This document shows, one piece after another, positions 60,278 to 64,000 of a stretch of 64,000 nucleotides of DNA. Under the pieces are notes generated by a model, which saw only the letters and a program-made list of their open reading frames with translations, ran no database searches and had not been told where the DNA came from. Both the position numbers and the translations under genes were made by a program. The stretch is taken from positions 1,798,001 through 1,862,000 of the forward strand of contig NZ_CP108086.1 of assembly GCF_036186745.1 (NCBI RefSeq), in the 5' to 3' direction. Positions within the stretch are counted from its first letter, which is position 1. Each line of letters begins with the position of its first letter. This stretch comes from Microbispora hainanensis. Lineage in GTDB: Bacteria > Actinomycetota > Actinomycetes > Streptosporangiales > Streptosporangiaceae.

Positions 60278-61720
60278 TCAGAGGCTTGAGCCGCCCTTGC
60301 CGGGTCCGCCCGGGCCGCCCTGACCGGGTCCACCCTGGCCGCCCTGACCGGGTCCACCCTGAGCGGGTCCACCCTGGCCGCCCTGACCGGGTCCACCCTG
60401 GCCGCCCTGACCGGGTCCACCCTGGCCGCCCTGACCGGGTCCACCCTGAGCGGGTCCACCCTGGCCGCCCTGACCGGGTCCACCCTGAGCGGGTCCACCC
60501 TGGCCGCCCTGACCGGGTCCACCCTGGCCGCCCTGACCGGGTCCACCCTGGCCGCCCTGACCGGGTCCACCCTGGCCGCCCTGGCCCGAACCACCCTGGC
60601 CGCCTTGGCCGCCCTGACCGGAGCCGCCGCCCCAATGGCCGGAACCACCCGCGCCGCCCTGACGAGGTCCGCCCTGGCCGCCCTGACGGGGTCCGCCCTG
60701 GCCGCCCTGACCGGAGCCGCCGCCCCAGTGGCCAGAGCCGCCGGAACCACCCTGGCCACCCTGGCCGGGTCCACCCTGGCCGCCCTGACCGGGTCCACCC
60801 TGGCCGCCCTGACCGGGTCCGCCCTGGCCGCCCTGACCGGACCCGCCGCCCCAGTGGCCAGAGCCGCCGGAGCCGCCCTGGCGGGGCCGGTCCCCGCCCC
60901 AGTTGTGGTCAGAGCCGCGGCCCCAGTCCCAGCCGTGGCCATGGCCGAACCCACCCCAGTTCTGGCCGAACCCGCCCCAGCCGCGGCCGCGCCCGTCCCA
61001 TCTGTGGCCGAACCCGTCCCAGCGCTGACCGATCCCGAACCCGCGACCGGGGAGGCCGTACCAGCAGCCGGGCAGGTCAAGGGTCCGGTCACAGTTCCAG
61101 CGGCCGGGCAGGGGGTACGCGCGACCGTTGAGGATGTACACCGGAGTGCGGTAGCTGCACGTGGGCATGATGTACACCCCACCGTTCATGATGTACTGGC
61201 AGCCGGGCAGGACGTACGTGCGGCCATCCAGGACGTACTCATGAACAACGCGCTCGTCGAGCCGGTAACCGGGGAGGCCGTACCAGCGGCCGGGTAGGCC
61301 GGCGATGGGCTGCTCGTACCAGTCGCCGGGCAGGGCGTACGTGCGGCCGCTCAGGATGTAGACGGGACGGGTTTGGCTGCAGGTGGGCATGACGTACACC
61401 CCGCCGTTCACGATGTACTGGCAGCCGGGCAGGACGTACGTGCGGCCGTTCAGGATGTATTTGTGATCGCGGTCCCCGCGGAAGCGACCTTGCACGGTGT
61501 GCCTCGGGGAGTAACCGTTCCTCGCGCTGATGTGGGACCTGCTGCTGGCCGTGTGCGTGGTGGTGGTCGCCGCACTCGAGGCAGCGTGCGTGAGGGTGCG
61601 CGCCGCGCTTGTGACCGTGTGCGTTGTGCTCACCGCGCTTGCGACCTGGGTGGCCACCGCCGCAGTGGTGATCAGTGCAGCGGCGGCGAGGACGCCACCG
61701 GCAACGAGAGCTTTCTTCAT
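60278..61720 (-). CDS. Secreted Cys-module and Gly-rich repeat protein, function unknown
   Basis: 480 aa from ATG 61720, behind GGAATCATCTCCTGATG-type sequence. A signal peptide (KKALVAGGVLAAAALITTAAVA) is followed by a Ser/Thr/His-rich segment. Two copies of an about 70-residue module follow (about 85-155 and 158-230), each with YxLxGRTYVLPGCQYI, NGGVYxMPTC, a second GRxYxLPG and GLPGxWYGLPG. After a Trp/Gly/His-rich part (GGFGHGHGWDWGRG), 200 residues repeat GGQGGPGQ to the C-terminus, ending Lys-Gly-Gly-Ser-Ser-Leu. It is likely a structural wall or aerial-surface protein. I know no family for the module; the Cys residues could form disulfides. Confidence 0.82.
   Translation of the reverse strand: MKKALVAGGVLAAAALITTAAVATQVASAVSTTHTVTSAARTLTHAASSAATTTTHTASSRSHISARNGYSPRHTVQGRFRGDRDHKYILNGRTYVLPGCQYIVNGGVYVMPTCSQTRPVYILSGRTYALPGDWYEQPIAGLPGRWYGLPGYRLDERVVHEYVLDGRTYVLPGCQYIMNGGVYIMPTCSYRTPVYILNGRAYPLPGRWNCDRTLDLPGCWYGLPGRGFGIGQRWDGFGHRWDGRGRGWGGFGQNWGGFGHGHGWDWGRGSDHNWGGDRPRQGGSGGSGHWGGGSGQGGQGGPGQGGQGGPGQGGQGGPGQGGQGGSGGSGHWGGGSGQGGQGGPRQGGQGGPRQGGAGGSGHWGGGSGQGGQGGQGGSGQGGQGGPGQGGQGGPGQGGQGGPGQGGQGGPAQGGPGQGGQGGPAQGGPGQGGQGGPGQGGQGGPGQGGQGGPAQGGPGQGGQGGPGQGGPGGPGKGGSSL
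60290..60880 (-). repeat. 24-bp coding minisatellite of the Gly-rich protein
   Basis: On the plus strand the unit is CCGGGTCCACCCTGGCCGCC plus CTGA, with 15- to 18-bp partial units (GAGCGGGTCCACCCT) interspersed, translating to GGQGGPGQ and GGPAQ on the minus strand. Near-identity of many copies suggests recent slippage and likely length variation between strains. Confidence 0.9.
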
Positions 61721-61889
61721 CAGGAGATGATTCCTTTCGTGAGGTTCGCGGAAGGCGCCATGCTCTCTTCCTGATGGGGTCGAGGACGCATCCCGGGAGC
61801 CGACCGGCTGAGAATGGCGCGGCGGAACGTGTAGTTCTTCGGTCGAGATGGTGCGAATCGAACTCTCGATAAGAACCCATCCGAGGAGG

Positions 61890-62168
61890 TCAGGAATACG
61901 AATTCTCAACAGAAAGCACGATGAGTTCGCAGATCCATGGAAGATGAATGCATGGGTTGAACAGGTCGACAGTCTGCGCCCCCGCTGCTGTCGCGATGGC
62001 GTCCGCCGTGGTACGACGGCGCGTGCCTCGCTTGAACAGACCGTCAATGCACTGTCCGCTGGTAACGGCCGGGCAGCGAGCGAACTCGGTCACCCTGCGA
62101 CCGAGTCCGACCATCAAGGCGCGCAAGAGCACCACGCTCCGCAGGTGCACCTGCGGCTTCCCGGCCAT
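61890..62168 (-). CDS. Small XRE-like helix-turn-helix protein (tentative)
   Basis: 92 aa if started at ATG 62168, which has GGAGAGG 6 nt upstream. Sequence: MAGKPQVHLRSVVLLRALMV, then a HTH-like part RRVTEFARCPAVTSGQCIDG, GTRRRTTADAIATAAGAQTVDLF. The pattern of Ala-Ile-Ala followed by Val-Asp-Leu-Phe recalls phage-type Cro/C1 domains. Codon bias is weaker than in neighbours and the last 15 residues drift to AT-rich codons. It may be an acquired or decaying regulator. The surrounding 61721-61889 and 62169-62493 hold no other gene. Confidence 0.4.
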   Translation of the reverse strand: MAGKPQVHLRSVVLLRALMVGLGRRVTEFARCPAVTSGQCIDGLFKRGTRRRTTADAIATAAGAQTVDLFNPCIHLPWICELIVLSVENSYS

Positions 62169-62493
62169 GGCCAACCTCTCCACGGAATAACTCGTCATCA
62201 GATTCTGCTGACAGTTCGACTGCGGGTCACACTGTAATGGGAACGGGTACGCCGGCGCCCGTAGAACTGAAAGATTTCTGTGTGCGTGTCTTAAGGCAGA
62301 GGTGCCTTGCGAGCCATCTCGCCGAAAATGCCGTAGCTGGTGATTTGTAGAGGATTTCGATCTATTGTCAGAATTCAGCGGGCATGATACGTAGTGGGAG
62401 TGTTGGCAAGAGGCCCTCCCGGAGCTACCAGGAGGGCCCGGCCAGGGCGAAGCGCTGGGCTCGCCGCCAACGGGCGCGCTAGCGTACGGCCCA
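62169..62493. other. Intergenic stretch upstream of the histidine kinase
   Basis: It is clearly more AT-rich than its surroundings between 62240 and 62400 and probably holds promoters. The inverted repeat GGCCCTCC (62412-62419) with GGAGGGCC (62431-62438), loop 11 nt, lies 55 nt before the kinase start. No gene is supported. Confidence 0.5.
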
Positions 62494-63615
62494 ATGAGCC
62501 GACTTTTCCAGGGCGACGTCGAAGGCCCCGCGCTGCTGCAACGGGCCTTCTGGATGTCGTTCGGACTGCTGTTCCTGACCCCAGTCGGGGTGGCGGTGGC
62601 CCATTACGAAGGGACGCGGCGCTGGCTGGGCCTGGCGGCCATGGTGGTGTTCGCGCTGATGTACTACGCGGCGGCGTTCGTACGGCGGCACTGGGACGAC
62701 CCATACACGGTGCGGTCGGTGACGGTGCTGGCGACGTTCGCGCTGCTGGCGGCGGGGCTGCCACCGCTGTTCGGTCTCGACTGGCTGGGTCTGCCGATCT
62801 ACCTGGCATTCGTGCTGGCGATGTCGCTGCCGCTGCGGTGGGCCGCGTACGGAGTGCTGGTGTCGACGGCCGTGATAGCCGTGGACGGGGTGCTGGTCGG
62901 CGCCCCGGCCCCGATGATCGGCGGGTTCGCGCTGGTGCTGCTGGCGTTCGGAATGTTGATGGTCGCGCTCCGGCACTCGCGGACGCTGGTGCTGCAACTG
63001 CGCGAGGCTCGCGGCGAGGTCGCCCGGCTCGCCGCCGCCGACGAGCGGTTGCGCATCGCCCGTGACCTGCACGACCTGCTCGGCCACAGCATGTCGCTCA
63101 TCGTGTTGAAGAGCGAGCTGGCGCGGCGGCTGGCCGACCGGGACCTCGCCCGCGCCATCGCCGAGATCGGCGACATCGAGTCGGTGGCCCGGTCCTCGCT
63201 GACGGACGTGCGCGAGGCGATCTCCGGCTACCGGCGGCGTGACCTGAGCGAGGAGCTGGACGGCGCGCGGACGGTCCTGGCTGCGGCCGGAGTGGACACG
63301 ACTGTACGGATGTCGGGAGCGCCCCTGCCGGATGCGGCCGACGGCGTGTTCGGCTGGGCGGTGCGCGAGTCGGTCACCAACCTCGTCCGCCACGCACGCG
63401 CTTCCCGCTGCGTCATCGAGGTAGGACGCGACGGCGACGACGCGGTGCTGGAGGTCCGCGACAACGGCCGGGCCAAGGGGAAGCACGTTCCGGGCAACGG
63501 CCTGAACGGCCTGTCCGAGCGCGTCGCTGCCGAGGGCGGCACGATGGAGTCCGGCCCGCTGCCGGGCGGCGGCTTCCGGGTAGCGGTCCGCGTCCCCATC
63601 GGGTCTGCCTCATGA
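62494..63615 (+). CDS. DesK-like sensor histidine kinase
   Basis: 373 aa. Four to six membrane helices occupy residues about 10-160. The HisKA_3 dimerisation box is RLRIARDLHDLLGHSMSLI with the phospho-accepting His in the first part. The ATPase domain shows VRESVTNLVRHARASRC (N box), VRDNGRAKG and GNGLNGLSERVAAEGG. Kinases of this type normally pass phosphate to a NarL-type response regulator encoded directly downstream. Here the stop overlaps an ATGA but the regulator is only a stub, so the kinase appears to be an orphan. Confidence 0.93.
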   Translation: MSRLFQGDVEGPALLQRAFWMSFGLLFLTPVGVAVAHYEGTRRWLGLAAMVVFALMYYAAAFVRRHWDDPYTVRSVTVLATFALLAAGLPPLFGLDWLGLPIYLAFVLAMSLPLRWAAYGVLVSTAVIAVDGVLVGAPAPMIGGFALVLLAFGMLMVALRHSRTLVLQLREARGEVARLAAADERLRIARDLHDLLGHSMSLIVLKSELARRLADRDLARAIAEIGDIESVARSSLTDVREAISGYRRRDLSEELDGARTVLAAAGVDTTVRMSGAPLPDAADGVFGWAVRESVTNLVRHARASRCVIEVGRDGDDAVLEVRDNGRAKGKHVPGNGLNGLSERVAAEGGTMESGPLPGGGFRVAVRVPIGSAS

Positions 63616-63701
63616 TCAGGGTCATGCCGGCGGAGAACACGGTGCGGGGCCCCGGATCCAGCGCGTACACATGCTGCGGAAGCATCTGGCGGCTGCGATA
63701 G
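63612..63701 (+). pseudogene. Response-regulator remnant
   Basis: ATG 63612 overlaps the kinase stop (ATGA), the normal coupling for this pair. The frame reads MIRVMPAENTVRGPGSS and ends after 29 codons. Met-Ile-Arg-Val and Ala-Glu...Val-Arg-Gly match the usual start of NarL-type regulators (MIRVLLAED...MVRG). The remaining receiver and HTH are gone. Short, so moderately confident. Confidence 0.5.
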
Positions 63702-63710
63702 CCTCCCGCA

Positions 63711-63989
63711 ATGCCCTCCGCTTCAGTCGACTGGCCATCGGTCGCGGCCGCGGGTTTCCCCTTTCCCGGGGATGTGGCGGTCCGCCGCCTCGCGGACGAA
63801 CTCTCGGCCATGCTCGTGTCACCGGATCCCGCGGTCCGTGACGACCACGCTTACACCGCGCTCGCCCGCTGGACCCGCGACGGGCACCTGGACGAGGTGC
63901 TCGCGGACATCGGAGACACGTCGGCCAGGCGTTTCACCCACCCGGACATCCAGGCCCGCTCCTTCGCCGCGCTGGTCCTCGCCCGCTGA
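63711..63989 (+). CDS. DUF2785-like protein, truncated
   Basis: 92 aa. VDWPSVAAAGFPFPGDVAVRR, then LADELSAMLVSPDPAVRDDH, AYTALARWTRDGHLDEVL and DTSARRFTHPDIQARSFAALV match the first third of DUF2785 proteins, which are normally about 250-280 residues of HEAT-like helices. The stop codon comes just where the family would continue. Either a nonsense or frameshift mutation truncates it or the gene is a 5' remnant. The window ends 11 nt later, so the sequel cannot be seen. Confidence 0.6.
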   Translation: MPSASVDWPSVAAAGFPFPGDVAVRRLADELSAMLVSPDPAVRDDHAYTALARWTRDGHLDEVLADIGDTSARRFTHPDIQARSFAALVLAR

Positions 63990-64000
63990 ACACAAGCGAA

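Noticed and set aside
60290-60880. Collagen-like triple-helix domain
   Set aside because: The repeat GGQGGPGQ has period 8, so Gly does not fall at every third residue.

Overview
The window reads as chromosome of a high-GC filamentous actinomycete. Nearly every codon ends in G or C, GTG and TTG starts are common, and two riboswitch classes typical of actinobacteria (c-di-AMP/ydaO and SAM-IV) are present. The order coaX - nadB/nadC - panC - DUF2520 and then folK - folB - NTF2-like - folP - folE - ftsH - hpt - tilS - metalloprotease - dacB - ppa is a conserved actinobacterial housekeeping block. A member of the Streptosporangiales is my best guess, but that is inference from style and gene content; no rRNA or marker phylogeny is available here.

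0-3.7 kb: an NlpC/P60 cell-wall hydrolase behind a c-di-AMP riboswitch, a small LuxR-type HTH protein, and a divergent HxlR regulator/quinone oxidoreductase pair. 3.7-18.3 kb: class I LysRS, type III pantothenate kinase, an in-frame NadB-NadC fusion, a TetR/methyltransferase pair with tandem-repeat-inflated coding sequence, panC and its DUF2520 partner, a MidA-type methyltransferase, a P450, a pentapeptide-repeat protein, then a SAM-IV riboswitch ahead of a cysteine-desulfurase-like enzyme and an orphan NuoD. 18.2-28.9 kb: the minus-strand folate/FtsH/purine-salvage/tRNA-lysidine/PBP4 block, ending at divergent inorganic pyrophosphatase.

28.9-43 kb: a second NlpC/P60 protein, a very long membrane-tethered ECF sigma factor with a built-in zinc-binding anti-sigma segment, a saccharopine-dehydrogenase-like protein, a lipoprotein, then a redox set (MmyB-type regulator, zinc ADH, SDR), an ABC-F protein, and a two-gene unit resembling EhpF/EhpG that should activate and reduce a carboxylic acid to an aldehyde.

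43-64 kb is accessory and visibly decaying. It holds a frameshifted GNAT, a secreted protein made of 12-residue repeats, a sigma-factor remnant run into an FtsX-like remnant, a DUF11 secreted-protein gene broken by a small inversion, an NB-ARC/TPR regulator whose HTH is split by a frameshift, a 28-codon VOC remnant coupled to an aldo/keto reductase, and a PAS-domain gene cut by an ISL3-family element with a perfect 8-bp target duplication. It also has a Tat-exported phospholipase C, a secreted Gly-rich/Cys-module protein, a DesK-like kinase with only a stub of its response regulator, and a DUF2785 fragment.

A recurring oddity across the window is short tandem repeats that begin at, or contain copies of, the stop codon of the preceding gene (1.45, 3.48, 25.5, 35.4, 36.57 and 37.49 kb). 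No CRISPR array, tRNA, rRNA or replication origin was seen.
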